64,000 nt of DNA, taken from positions 62,001 through 126,000 of the forward strand of contig NZ_CP073764.1 of the NCBI RefSeq assembly GCF_019343105.1, in the 5' to 3' direction. Every line of letters begins with the position of its first letter. The stretch's first letter is position 1. This DNA is from Methylovirgula sp. HY1. GTDB taxonomy: Bacteria; Pseudomonadota; Alphaproteobacteria; Rhizobiales; Beijerinckiaceae. Both the position numbers and the translations under genes were made by a program. This document shows positions 40,053-48,896 of the stretch, in pieces. The notes under the pieces are model-generated. The model ran no database searches and was not told where the DNA came from. It was given only the letters and a program-made list of their open reading frames with translations.

Positions 40053-40423
40053 GCCACCCCGCGAACGGCCGATCGCGCGAGCTTCAGGCCCCCTTTTTTG
40101 CCCGCCGCATGCTGGTGCGCCCGGACGATGGTGGAGTCGATCATGATGTATTCGAAGTCCGGATCATCGGCCATTGCCGTAAATAGCCGATCCCACACGC
40201 CGTCTTTGGACCAGCGGGAAAAGCGGATGAACACACTGTTCCAATTGCCAAAGCAATCCGGCAGATCGCGCCAGGGGACGCCCGTTCTGGCGAGCCACAG
40301 GATCGCCTCCACAAACAACCGATTGTTCGCGCCGGTCCTGCCGGGATCACTCCGCTTGCCAGGCAGATGCGGCTGCATCCGCTCCCACTGGTGGTCTTTC
40401 AACATCAACCGAACCGACGACAT
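40049..40423 (-). CDS. IS transposase, N-terminal part (first frame)
   Basis: 124 residues with the DUF4096-type N-terminal domain (LKDHQWERMQPHLPGK, NNRLFVEAILWLARTGVPWR) and the first catalytic Asp in IMIDSTIVRAH. It contains AAAAAAGGGGG on the coding strand at the GKKGG codons (about 40093-40099), a standard programmed frameshift site, and would otherwise stop at 40049. Confidence 0.92.
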   Translation of the reverse strand: MSSVRLMLKDHQWERMQPHLPGKRSDPGRTGANNRLFVEAILWLARTGVPWRDLPDCFGNWNSVFIRFSRWSKDGVWDRLFTAMADDPDFEYIMIDSTIVRAHQHAAGKKGGLKLARSAVRGVA

Positions 40424-40496
40424 CCGACGCTCCCCGAAAAGGAGCTTGAATCAGATTTCCCCGCAAGCCGGAATCCTAAATGTCAACGCGGTCTAG

Positions 40497-41062
40497 TGGA
40501 ACGCCGCATTGTTTCACGCTTGCGCGGCTTTGACCACAGGCGAGGTGGACATAGTTGAGAAGACGCTTTCCAAAGAATGCGACGGACCGCAAGGTAAATC
40601 TGGTGACGAAAGCAAACGTGGCGGCGGCCAACTAATCTGCGGAAGCGGCAGTTTCGCGCATTGGTCGAGCGGCGTGAGATGGCGCCGCTTGCCCCCCGCG
40701 AAATTTGCGCGCATTCTTGACGTGCTAGGCGATATGCGCCACAGGACCAATTCTTCTGCGCCATGCGCTCGATCCGTCCCGGATTTGCCGCCAAAAGGCG
40801 CATCTTCGGCCATAGTCTGGAAGCATGGAGACTTGTGCGCTTGGGGTTCTTCATGTGCTCAGCGCAGGCGAAGCCTTGGAGTCCGACACAGCAATCGAAA
40901 ATTCAATTGTCCCGCCGCCAATGATGGCCGAATGCATTGGCAATGTGTGCCGGTTCGCGGGACAAAAAGGGTTTCAGACCATCTTACGTTCATTCGGAAC
41001 CAAGAGCGGACGGTACAATCCACTCTCAGATGTCCCGCTCTGAGACATGAAGCGAGTCCTTG
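40497..41062. other. Intergenic region between IS and MoxR gene
   Basis: 566 bases. Several open frames exist on both strands, but none has a recognisable protein, a good ribosome site and family-like composition. It may hold decayed sequence next to the IS. I see no other structure. Confidence 0.4.
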
Positions 41063-42064
41063 ATGCCGGAAGCCAATACGACCACTCTCGAAGCCGCGAT
41101 CCTGCGTTCCGCCGAAGTCGCGCTCGATCGCGTCGCGGCCGCGCGCGCCTCCATCGGCAGTGTCATCTTCGGTCAGGCGCAAGTGGTCGAAGAGGCCTTG
41201 GTCACCTTGCTGGCCGGCGGTCATGGTCTGCTTGTCGGCGTGCCAGGCCTTGCCAAGACCAAGCTCGTCGAGACCTTGGGCGCTGTGCTGGGCCTCGATG
41301 CGCGCCGGGTGCAGTTCACGCCGGACCTGATGCCGGCCGATATTCTCGGCTCGGAAATTCTGGAGGAGACGGCGGATCATCGCCGCTCCTTCCGCTTCGT
41401 TCATGGGCCGATTTTTGCCCAGCTTCTGATGGCGGATGAGATCAATCGCGCCAGCCCGCGGACGCAATCGGCGCTGTTGCAGGCGATGCAGGAGCAGCAT
41501 GTGTCGGTGGCCGGCGAGCGCTATGATCTGCCGTTGCCTTTCCATGTGCTCGCGACGCAGAACCCGCTCGAGCAGGAGGGCACTTATCCGCTGCCTGAAG
41601 CGCAGCTCGACCGCTTTCTCATGCAGATCGACGTCACCTATCCCGACCGCGCCGCGGAAAAGCGCATTCTCATCGAGACGACCGGCGATGCGAGCGTGAC
41701 ACCGAAACAGGCGATGACGGGGGATGATCTGATTGCGACCCAGCGCCTGGTGCGGCGTCTGCCGGTCGGCGAATCCGTCATCGAATCGATCTTGGATCTC
41801 GTTCGTGGCGCACGCCCCGGCGAAGGCGATCCGGCGATCACCAAACATATCGCTTGGGGGCCCGGCCCGCGCGCAGCGCAGGCCTTGATGCTTGCGACGC
41901 GTGCCCGTGCGTTGGTCGACGGGCGTCTGTCGCCGTCGCGTGACGATGTGGTGGCGCTTGCGACGCCTGTGCTCAAGCATCGCATGGCCTTGACCTTCGC
42001 GGCGCGAGCCGAAGGCGAAACTCTGCCGGGGCTCATCGCCCGGATGACCGAGCGACTAAGCTAA
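41063..42064 (+). CDS. MoxR-type AAA+ ATPase
   Basis: 333 residues. Walker A GVPGLAKTKLVE, Walker B LLMADEINRASPRTQ, sensor 1 ATQNPLEQEGTYPLPEAQLDRF. MoxR ATPases act with DUF58 and VWA proteins as chaperones for the assembly of enzymes or the envelope. It begins a three-gene set with DUF58 and DUF4159 genes. A degraded palindromic repeat (about 42064-42105) sits between it and the DUF58 gene. Confidence 0.95.
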   Translation: MPEANTTTLEAAILRSAEVALDRVAAARASIGSVIFGQAQVVEEALVTLLAGGHGLLVGVPGLAKTKLVETLGAVLGLDARRVQFTPDLMPADILGSEILEETADHRRSFRFVHGPIFAQLLMADEINRASPRTQSALLQAMQEQHVSVAGERYDLPLPFHVLATQNPLEQEGTYPLPEAQLDRFLMQIDVTYPDRAAEKRILIETTGDASVTPKQAMTGDDLIATQRLVRRLPVGESVIESILDLVRGARPGEGDPAITKHIAWGPGPRAAQALMLATRARALVDGRLSPSRDDVVALATPVLKHRMALTFAARAEGETLPGLIARMTERLS

Positions 42065-42175
42065 ATGTTCCGGTCAAGCGGCGGAATGTTTTGCTAAGAT
42101 CATGCGTTCATAACACAAAGATCGAAACCAGAAGCGTGAGGGCGATCGAAACCCAATGTCATCACGGTCGAGAGC

Positions 42176-43117
42176 ATGAGTGACGCGCGGCTCCTCGATG
42201 CCGCCGAGCGCTGGGACGGCGACCGGGCGCAAGGCGCGGCGCAGGATGTTGCGCGCCGCTTGCCGAGTTTGATCGTCGCCGCCAAGGAAGTGGCGGCCAG
42301 CGTGATGCATGGCATGCATGGCCGCAGGCGAGCCGGCATTGGCGAGAATTTCTGGCAGTTCCGGCCGTTTGTCGCCGGCGAGCCAGCCGGCAATGTCGAT
42401 TGGCGCCGCTCGGCCCGCGATGATCGGCTCTATGTCCGCGAACGCGAATGGGAATCCGCGCATACGGTCTTTGTTTGGATCGATCGCTCCGCCTCCATGG
42501 CGTTTATTTCCAAGCTTGCGCTGCAATCGAAGTTCGATCGTGCGATCGTGCTTGGCTTGGCCGCCGCCGATCTTCTGGTGCGCGGCGGCGAAAGGGTCGG
42601 CCTGCTCGGGCTCATGCGTCCGATCGCGATGCGCAATGTCATCGATCGCTTCGCCGAGGCGATGATCAGCGAAGAATCCGTGTCGAGTTTCAAAGCATCG
42701 GAATTGCCGCCGACTGCGGCTTTGCAGAGCCGCACGCAGCTCATCTGGATTTCCGATTTTCTATCGGATCTGGCGGAGATCGACGACAAGATCGCCCGCC
42801 TCGCGGCCGGCGGCGCGCGCGGCCATCTCGTCATGATCGCCGATCCGATCGAAGAGACGTTTCCGTTCAGCGGGCACACCGAATTTCTTGATGTGGATTC
42901 GCAGGCGCGGCTCAGAGTAGGGCGGGCGGAAGCCTTCAAGGAGGAATATATGCTGCGGCTTGGCGCGCATCGCGACGCGGTGCGCGAAAGCGCTGCCAAG
43001 CGCGGCTGGACATTGCTTCTGCATCGGACGGATCGGCCAGCCTCGGAGGCGCTGCTCGCCTTGCGCATGCGGCTCGAAGTGGGAACGGACTTGCAGGGTG
43101 CGAGGTTTGCCGGCTGA
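42176..43117 (+). CDS. DUF58 protein
   Basis: 313 residues. Typical DUF58 features: GMHGRRRAGIGENFWQFRPF, GEPAGNVDWRRSARDDRLYVRE, and a VWA-like start VFVWIDRSASM (MIDAS-type DxSxS). Partner of MoxR. Its TGA overlaps the ATG of the next gene (TGATG), so translation is coupled. Confidence 0.94.
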   Translation: MSDARLLDAAERWDGDRAQGAAQDVARRLPSLIVAAKEVAASVMHGMHGRRRAGIGENFWQFRPFVAGEPAGNVDWRRSARDDRLYVREREWESAHTVFVWIDRSASMAFISKLALQSKFDRAIVLGLAAADLLVRGGERVGLLGLMRPIAMRNVIDRFAEAMISEESVSSFKASELPPTAALQSRTQLIWISDFLSDLAEIDDKIARLAAGGARGHLVMIADPIEETFPFSGHTEFLDVDSQARLRVGRAEAFKEEYMLRLGAHRDAVRESAAKRGWTLLLHRTDRPASEALLALRMRLEVGTDLQGARFAG

Positions 43118-45945
43118 TGTTCGGATTGCCGCTTGCCTTCACCGTTCCCGCCGTTCTCGTCGCATTGGCCGGCCTGCCGGTTCTCTATTATTTGCTGCGG
43201 GTCACGCCGCCGCGGCCACGCCGGGTGCCGTTTCCGCCGCTGCGGCTCATTCTCGATATGCGGCCGCGGGAGGAGACGGCAGCCTTCACCCCCTGGTGGC
43301 TGCTCGCCTTGCGTCTGGCGATCGCGGCCTTGCTGATCCTCGCCGTGGCGGGTCCGATCCTCAATCCGCTGCCGGCCGGCACCGGCGGCAACGCGCCTTT
43401 GCTGGTTCTCCTCGATGATGGCTGGCCGGCGGCGCCGAATTGGGATCAGCGGCTGACGGCGGCGGCGCAATGGATCGCGGCGGCGGGCCGCAGCAGTCGG
43501 ACGGCGGCCGTCACCTCGCCCTCCGAGGGCGGCCGGCAGATCATGGTTTCGGATTCGGCGCAGACGCTCGAGCGTTTGCGGGCGATCAAGCCGCAGCCTT
43601 ACGTCTCCGATCGCATGGCGCTCCTGCCGGCGATCCAAAATTTCATGCAGCAATGGCCGCGGGCCGATGTCGTCTGGATCGCCGATGGATTGGCGCGCGG
43701 CAACACCCGCGCCTTTGCCGAAAAGCTCGCGTCATTGGTCCCGAAGGTCACGCTGGTGACCAGTGATCGCTCGGTCTATGCCTTGGCTGGACCGAAGAAC
43801 GAAGGCGGCGCTTTCGACGTGCGGGTTTTGCGCAGCGGTCCGCATGGCCCCGCGCAAGGCATCGTCCGCGCCTTGGACCGCAAGGGGCTGTCGCTCGGTG
43901 AAGCGCGTTTCGATTTCGCCGGGCCGCAAGCGGTGCATGCGACCGAGACCAAGACGCAGTTCAATCTGCCGGTGCAATTGCGCAACGAGATCGCGCGATT
44001 CGAGCTTCTCGGCCAGGCTTCGACGGGCGCGGTCACACTTCTCGACGAGCGCTGGAAGCGGCGCAGCGTCGGCATCGTCAGCGGCGAGACCGCCGACCGC
44101 GCCATGCCTCTGCTCGCGCCGAGCTATTATCTCAAAAAGGCCTTGTCGCCTTTCGCCGATGTGCGTGAGGCACGCCCCGGCACGCCCGATCCGATCGCCA
44201 CGCTGCTCGACGATCATGTCGCCGTGCTCATCTTGGCCGATGTCGGCATGGTGACGGGTCCCGATCACGCGCGGCTGAAACAATTCGTCGAAAAAGGCGG
44301 CCTGCTTTTGCGCTTCGCCGGCACGCGGCTCGCGGCCGCCTCCACCGACGATCTCGTGCCGGTGCGGCTGCGGCGTGGTGGCCGCGTTCTCGGCGGGGCG
44401 CTGTCCTGGGAGACGCCGAAACGCCTCGCCCCGTTCGGCGAGCACAGTCCCTTCTTCGGCCTGAAAGTGCCGAACGAAGTGACGGTGCGCCGGCAAGTGC
44501 TGGCCGAGCCGGACGCTGGGCTCGAAGCCAAGACCTGGGCGCAGCTCGTCGACGGGACGCCGCTCGTCACCGCGAGCCGGCTGGGCGACGGCATGATGGT
44601 GCTCTTTCATGTGACGGCGGATACGACATGGTCGAACCTGCCGCTGTCGGGCCTCTTCGTCGACATGCTGCGCAAGATCGTGGCGCTGTCGAGCACAACC
44701 GCCAAGGCCGCGAACCAGACGACCGAGGCGCGGGCGAAGCCCGGACAAAATCAGCAGCGGGCGGCCACCGTGCCGCCGACGCGCACGCTCGACGGCTTCG
44801 GCCGTCTTGGCGCGCCGCCACCGACGGCGAAGCCCGTCCCGGTCAATTTTTCGGGTGTCGGCGACAGCGCGCATCCGCCGGGCTTTTATGGACCGCCGGA
44901 GCAGCTCTTGGCCGTCAATGCGCTGAAGCCCAATGCCGAGTTGCGCATGGCCGATTATTCCGGCCTCGGCTTTTCCAGCGAGACTTTACGCAAGGCCGCG
45001 CCGATCGATTTGCGGCCGCCGCTGCTCGCGATCGCTTTCCTGCTTTTCTGCCTCGATGCGCTGGCCACGATGTGGCTCGGCGGCGGCTTCAAGCGGCGCG
45101 TCGGCCCGGCCGCCGCGGCGATCCTGATCGGCTTCGTCGCTTTCAGTCTCGCGCCTCAGCCTGCGAGGGCCGATCCGCGTCAGGATCAGCCGCTCTCGCA
45201 AAGCGATCTCGACTCGGTCTTGAACACGCGGCTCGCCTATGTCGTCACCGGCGATGCGGAAGTGGATAATGAGAGCAAGGCCGGGCTTCTCACTTTGTCG
45301 CGGACCTTGGCGCAGCGCACCTCGCTGACGCCGGGAACGCCGGTCGGCGTCGATCCGGCGCGTGACGAATTGGCTTTCTATCCGATGCTTTATTGGCCGG
45401 TCGTCGCCTCGAACCCGCAGCCTTCGCCGGCGACCGTGGCGCGGGTCGCGACCTATATGAAGCAGGGCGGCACGATTATCTTCGACACGCGCGATGCGCT
45501 GGAGCAGCGCCAGGACGGACCGCCGACCCCGGCCTCCTTATGGCTGCGGCGTCTGCTCGACGGAGTCGATGTGCCGCAATTGGAGCCGGTGCCGGCCGAT
45601 CATGTGGTGACCAAGACATTCTATCTCTTGAATAGATTCGTCGGCCGCTATGCGGATGGGCAGACATGGATCGAGGCGCTGCCGCCGGCCAATCCCGCCG
45701 ATGGCGCGCGGCCGGCGCGCTCCGGCGATGGCGTTTCGCCGATCATCATTACGTCGGATGATCTTGCGGCCGGCTGGGCCGCCGATCGGTTTGGCGAGCC
45801 GCTCTATACGCTCGTGCCGGGTGGCGAGCGCCAGCATGAAATGGCGCTGCGCGGCGGCGTCAATCTCGTGATGTATACGCTGACCGGCAATTACAAAGCC
45901 GATCAGGTCCATGTCCGCGACCTGCTTCAGAGGTTGGGGCATTAG
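43117..45945 (+). CDS. BatA-type N-terminus plus DUF4159 membrane protein
   Basis: 942 residues. N-terminal Aerotolerance/BatA domain with membrane helices at about 5-25 and 60-80, a VWA-like region, a glutamine-amidotransferase-like segment (HARLKQFVEKGGLLLRFAG), two helices near 630-680, and the DUF4159 domain from about 690 to the end (LNTRLAYVVTGDAEVD; FYPMLYWPV; MKQGGTIIFDTRDA). Goes with the MoxR and DUF58 genes. In many alphaproteobacteria another large membrane protein follows; here tandem repeats follow instead. Confidence 0.93.
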   Translation: MFGLPLAFTVPAVLVALAGLPVLYYLLRVTPPRPRRVPFPPLRLILDMRPREETAAFTPWWLLALRLAIAALLILAVAGPILNPLPAGTGGNAPLLVLLDDGWPAAPNWDQRLTAAAQWIAAAGRSSRTAAVTSPSEGGRQIMVSDSAQTLERLRAIKPQPYVSDRMALLPAIQNFMQQWPRADVVWIADGLARGNTRAFAEKLASLVPKVTLVTSDRSVYALAGPKNEGGAFDVRVLRSGPHGPAQGIVRALDRKGLSLGEARFDFAGPQAVHATETKTQFNLPVQLRNEIARFELLGQASTGAVTLLDERWKRRSVGIVSGETADRAMPLLAPSYYLKKALSPFADVREARPGTPDPIATLLDDHVAVLILADVGMVTGPDHARLKQFVEKGGLLLRFAGTRLAAASTDDLVPVRLRRGGRVLGGALSWETPKRLAPFGEHSPFFGLKVPNEVTVRRQVLAEPDAGLEAKTWAQLVDGTPLVTASRLGDGMMVLFHVTADTTWSNLPLSGLFVDMLRKIVALSSTTAKAANQTTEARAKPGQNQQRAATVPPTRTLDGFGRLGAPPPTAKPVPVNFSGVGDSAHPPGFYGPPEQLLAVNALKPNAELRMADYSGLGFSSETLRKAAPIDLRPPLLAIAFLLFCLDALATMWLGGGFKRRVGPAAAAILIGFVAFSLAPQPARADPRQDQPLSQSDLDSVLNTRLAYVVTGDAEVDNESKAGLLTLSRTLAQRTSLTPGTPVGVDPARDELAFYPMLYWPVVASNPQPSPATVARVATYMKQGGTIIFDTRDALEQRQDGPPTPASLWLRRLLDGVDVPQLEPVPADHVVTKTFYLLNRFVGRYADGQTWIEALPPANPADGARPARSGDGVSPIIITSDDLAAGWAADRFGEPLYTLVPGGERQHEMALRGGVNLVMYTLTGNYKADQVHVRDLLQRLGH

Positions 45946-46040
45946 CGCATGTTCCGGAAAAGTTGCAGACTTTTCCGATAAGAACATGCGCAATGAAAAA
46001 GATGTTCCGGAAAAGTTGCAGATTTTTCCGATAAGAACAT
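45946..46040. repeat. Two tandem copies of the GGAAAAGTTGC palindrome
   Basis: Copies at about 45946-45991 and 46000-46034 share GTTCCGGAAAAGTTGCAGA and TTTTCCGATAAGAACATGCG. They differ by a single base (ACTTTTCC against ATTTTTCC). Each forms a hairpin through GGAAAA/TTTTCC and CATGTT/AACATG. They begin right after the DUF4159 stop and could terminate that operon. Confidence 0.8.
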
Positions 46041-46133
46041 GCGCAAAGGCGGTCTTATGACGCAAACGCCACAAGCTTCCGCAACTTGGATCACCACCCA
46101 ATCGGGAGGATGAAATGAGTTAGGAGAAACGTC

Positions 46134-46457
46134 GTGCGCTGGCGCGCGCTCATTGGAGCGCTAACATTGTGCCTTGGGATATGGGGCGGCACAGCGAAAG
46201 CATTCGTCATCGAGCCCGTTAAATCGACCATGCACCCGATAAGAGAATCCGCCCTCTTTATAAATAGGATTACCAGTTACCTGAATTTCAAAACAGAACT
46301 CGGCACGATGCCGGGTGGTACCAGCGAATACATCGTCGTAGTCGCACTATCCCCACACATAGGCATGGGCGGTTTTGGCATATATGCGTTGCAGGACATC
46401 TATGGAGATATCAATCCCGCCGATATGCATTGTAGTTTCAGGCCCGATAAAGAATAG
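46134..46457 (+). CDS. Short secreted protein, possibly truncated
   Basis: 107 residues from GTG 46134, preceded by AGGAGAAAC. The first 24 residues are a good signal peptide (LIGALTLCLGIWGGTAKA). The part after about residue 70 overlaps, antisense, the C-terminal coding region of the gene at 46347-47159 and may not be authentic. Likely the 5' end of a secreted-protein gene cut by a rearrangement. Not recognised. Confidence 0.4.
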   Translation: MRWRALIGALTLCLGIWGGTAKAFVIEPVKSTMHPIRESALFINRITSYLNFKTELGTMPGGTSEYIVVVALSPHIGMGGFGIYALQDIYGDINPADMHCSFRPDKE

Positions 46458-47159
46458 CCTCGGCCCGTCCCCGTAATCAGGGAATTCAAAATCAGCGGGA
46501 AGATCCTCGCCAGCTGTGCTAACCCATGTATTTGCATTCATCATGCCTCTTTTCGTTGGGGTTTTACCGCTATTTCTCCAAACGGGAGTGAATGTCCATT
46601 TGGTTATTATTTCTTCCTTTTGTTTAGTTGCCGTCCAGTGGGAGAGGATTCGTTCGCAAAACACATAAGCGCGTTCGGTTGTGATAAGAGCCTCGCGGCT
46701 CAATTTGACCTGATCATCAGCCGCTTTTGCGGAGTCTTCGGCGGCTTTGATAGATCTGAGCAAATCAGCACGTTGATCGTCCGCAGCTTGGCGTAGCCCC
46801 TTGGTTTCGGCGAATAGGCCTCCCGTCTTTACGGCCAAAATCCAAGTGAAAAGAGCGAGTAGAACGTCAGTGACTTTGACATTAAAGAACTCAGCCCATG
46901 CAAAATAATAGGAGCAATAATCGTTTCGCTTTGTTTTGTTCTTACCGGAATCGGATTGCGCATGAATGGCAGGCTGGGCAATGCGCTCATTGGTTTGTCT
47001 ATTTTGTTGGCTTTGTTCGGTTTGGGACCCGCTGCATGAAAATCTGATGGCACTCCCTATCCAAAGGCCCGTCCAAAGCAACAGAAGTGCTAAAAAGATA
47101 GCTGTTTCGGTCCGAACAGTTGGTCGAATTAAATACTTTCCAGCGGGACATTTTCGCAT
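46347..47159 (-). CDS. Membrane protein of unknown function, C-terminus cut
   Basis: About 271 residues. Membrane helix at about 15-35, a linker, a second helix (VLLALFTWILAVKTGGLF), a short coiled region (SIKAAEDSAKAADDQVKLSRE) and a C-terminal domain with PVWRNSGKTPTKR. Proteins of this layout are common in Hyphomicrobiales and generally continue well past the AHAYVWG that is followed here by TAG, so the end looks lost. Start uncertain; the frame is open to 47375. Its end overlaps the secreted ORF on the other strand. Confidence 0.6.
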   Translation of the reverse strand: MRKCPAGKYLIRPTVRTETAIFLALLLLWTGLWIGSAIRFSCSGSQTEQSQQNRQTNERIAQPAIHAQSDSGKNKTKRNDYCSYYFAWAEFFNVKVTDVLLALFTWILAVKTGGLFAETKGLRQAADDQRADLLRSIKAAEDSAKAADDQVKLSREALITTERAYVFCERILSHWTATKQKEEIITKWTFTPVWRNSGKTPTKRGMMNANTWVSTAGEDLPADFEFPDYGDGPRLFFIGPETTMHIGGIDISIDVLQRIYAKTAHAYVWG

Positions 47160-47366
47160 CCGATTGCTGCCAATGCTGCAAGAAAAAACGCAGCCGGCAC
47201 TGTAGCTCCAGCTAACCTGTTTGCAATGCTCATCCACGAATGATGCTCGCCCTAGCGCCGGCCGACCCTTGGCGCCGGTTTGCCGGCCTGCAAAGTAGGC
47301 CATGCTATTGCCCCCTGCGCCGCTTTTTGCTTCGGTTGTCCAAGCATCCCCGCCACAGGCTCGTCC

Positions 47367-47993
47367 ATGACTCATGATTCCGCCGATCTCTCAAAAATCA
47401 CGTCGACCACGCTCGATCATTACGAGCGGTCCGCCGCGCAATTCTGGGAAGGCACGCGCGATCACGACGTCAGCCAGAATATCGCGGCGCTGCTCGCCCA
47501 TATTTCTGCGGCGCCGCCCTTCAGCATTCTCGATTTCGGCTGCGGGCCGGGGCGCGATCTGAAGCAATTCAAGGATCTCGGCCATGATCCCGTCGGCCTC
47601 GACGGCACCAAAAATTTCGCCGACATGGCGCGCGCCTATAGCGGCTGCGAAGTCTGGCATCAGGATTTTCTCAAGCTCGACCTGCCGGAAGCACGCTTCG
47701 ACGGCGTCTTCGCCAATGCCTGCCTGTTTCATGTTCCGGCGCAAGAGCTGCCACGCGTCTTGCGGCAGCTTAACGCGACATTAAAGCCGCAAGGCGTGCT
47801 CTTTGCCTCGAACCCGCGCGGCGACAATCACGAGGGCTGGGTCGGCGGCCGCTATGGCGCCTATCATGATCTCGAAGCCTGGCGCGGCTTCATGGAAGCA
47901 GCGGGCTTTGTCGAGCTCACGCATTATTATCGCCCGGAAGGACTTCCGCGCGACAAACAGCCTTGGCTCGCGAGCGTCTGGCGCAAGATGTGA
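47367..47993 (+). CDS. Class I SAM-dependent methyltransferase
   Basis: 208 residues. SAM-binding ILDFGCGPGRDLKQFKDLGH near residue 54, acidic residue at GLDGT, motif FDGVFANACLFHVP, and the Pro-rich RVLRQLNATLKPQGVLFAS. UbiE/Tam-like; substrate unknown. ATG 47367. It is followed by an 80-base palindromic repeat. Confidence 0.9.
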   Translation: MTHDSADLSKITSTTLDHYERSAAQFWEGTRDHDVSQNIAALLAHISAAPPFSILDFGCGPGRDLKQFKDLGHDPVGLDGTKNFADMARAYSGCEVWHQDFLKLDLPEARFDGVFANACLFHVPAQELPRVLRQLNATLKPQGVLFASNPRGDNHEGWVGGRYGAYHDLEAWRGFMEAAGFVELTHYYRPEGLPRDKQPWLASVWRKM

Positions 47994-47996
47994 CTC

Positions 47997-48076
47997 CGTC
48001 ATTGCGAGGCGCGTGAGCTCCGAAGCCATCCAGATTGGGTATTTAACTGGATTGCTTCGCTTTGCTCGCAATGACG
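47997..48076. repeat. CGTCATTGCGAG-type palindromic repeat
   Basis: The left end CGTCATTGCGAGG and the right end CTCGCAATGACG are reverse complements, with inner GAAGCCATCCAG and CTGGATTGCTTC also pairing. This is a dispersed intergenic element known across many bacterial genomes. Confidence 0.9.
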
Positions 48077-48108
48077 ATGCGAGTTAGCGTTGAGAGCTGG
48101 AGCTAGGC

Positions 48109-48576
48109 ATGAGTGAGGCCGATCGACCCAAACCCGGCGCCGGATTTCGCCGTGAGGATTATCGCCTCGTTGCGGAATCCTATGGGCCGCGCCGCGATTT
48201 TCGCATCACCGTCGGCCTGCGCGAGGGCTGGGACCCGGAAGGCCGCGTCTATGATATTTCGGAGGCGGTGCGTACCGCGCATGGCTGGATGCGGCGCCGC
48301 GTGGTGGCCGGTCTACCGGCGTTGTCCGGCATGTTTACGCGCGGCGAGGTGACTTATGCTTGGCCGCGCCCGGACGGCTCGGTGGGGTCGGATCGCGAAC
48401 CCGTCGCGATCTTCACCGGTGAGGCTGTCCATGCCTATCTCGGCCAGCTCTCAGATCAAGATGTCGAAGCCATGCTGAACGAATTGGCGATCGAACTGGG
48501 CGCCGCGCTCGGCCAGGAAAGGCTTTATGTCGCCTTTTGCGACAAAACCTGGATCCTCGATGCCGGCGAGGGCTGA
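48109..48576 (+). CDS. Unknown 155-residue protein
   Basis: Begins MSEADRPKPGAGFRREDYRL and contains FRITVGLREGWDPEGRVYDI, FTRGEVTYAWPRP and LYVAFCDKTWILDAGEG. Soluble, one Cys, no signal peptide. Not recognised. ATG 48109 follows GAGCTAGGC. It converges on a tiny ORF at 48581-48703 on the other strand. Confidence 0.65.
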   Translation: MSEADRPKPGAGFRREDYRLVAESYGPRRDFRITVGLREGWDPEGRVYDISEAVRTAHGWMRRRVVAGLPALSGMFTRGEVTYAWPRPDGSVGSDREPVAIFTGEAVHAYLGQLSDQDVEAMLNELAIELGAALGQERLYVAFCDKTWILDAGEG

Positions 48577-48580
48577 AGAC

Positions 48581-48703
48581 CTATTGACCAGGCCGTCTCT
48601 GGGCCCGGACGCGCGCCAGCCGGCGCACGGGCTGCAGCTTCGCCTGCCTGTCGATGCAGAGGCCGAGGATCAGAGCGGAAAGGATTGCGAGGAACGCTAC
48701 CAT
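48581..48703 (-). CDS. 40-residue putative single-pass membrane protein
   Basis: The frame reads MVAFLAILSALILGLCIDRQ, then a basic tail (AKLQPVRRLARVRAQRRPGQ) and TAG. One hydrophobic segment followed by many arginines fits a small membrane protein with the tail inside. AGGAGA eight bases before ATG makes real translation likely. No family recognised. Confidence 0.5.
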   Translation of the reverse strand: MVAFLAILSALILGLCIDRQAKLQPVRRLARVRAQRRPGQ

Positions 48704-48774
48704 GAACTTCGTCTCCTGCAGCGGAATTTATTGACCTACCGTTTAAGATAGGGGCTGTTCGCAACCATGCATCG

Positions 48775-48896
48775 GTCGGATGTCCAAAATGTCGAAAAAG
48801 TTGGTCAACTTTTTCGAAACGCGCTCCTGCTTTTTGATTTCGAGCGTCTTCTTCTCGATCGGGTGAGTCCACCCGATCGGAAAACGCTCTAGCAAA
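48775..48896. repeat. Palindromic repeat block before the CBS gene
   Basis: Two elements: a GAAAAAGTTGG/CAACTTTTTC hairpin at about 48790-48823, and GATCGGGTGAGTCCACCCGATC at about 48857-48878 within an ACGCTCTAG-ended copy. The second pattern returns at about 57725-57770. Confidence 0.65.

Larger units (their letters stand above)
39656..40492 (-). mobile_element. IS5-family insertion sequence (IS427-like), 837 bp
   Basis: Ends are imperfect inverted repeats: AGCGCGTTGACATTCAG at the left and, on the complementary strand, ACCGCGTTGACATTTAG at the right. Both ends are flanked by CTAG (39652-39655 and 40493-40496), the target-site duplicate. It contains a two-frame transposase with a slippery A6G site. 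Intact-looking, so it may be active. Confidence 0.9.

Noticed and set aside
40509-41063. 185-codon open frame between the IS and the MoxR gene
   Set aside because: Composition is like a random GC-rich frame, with many Cys/Arg/Ser and no motif; competing frames on the other strand are equally long.
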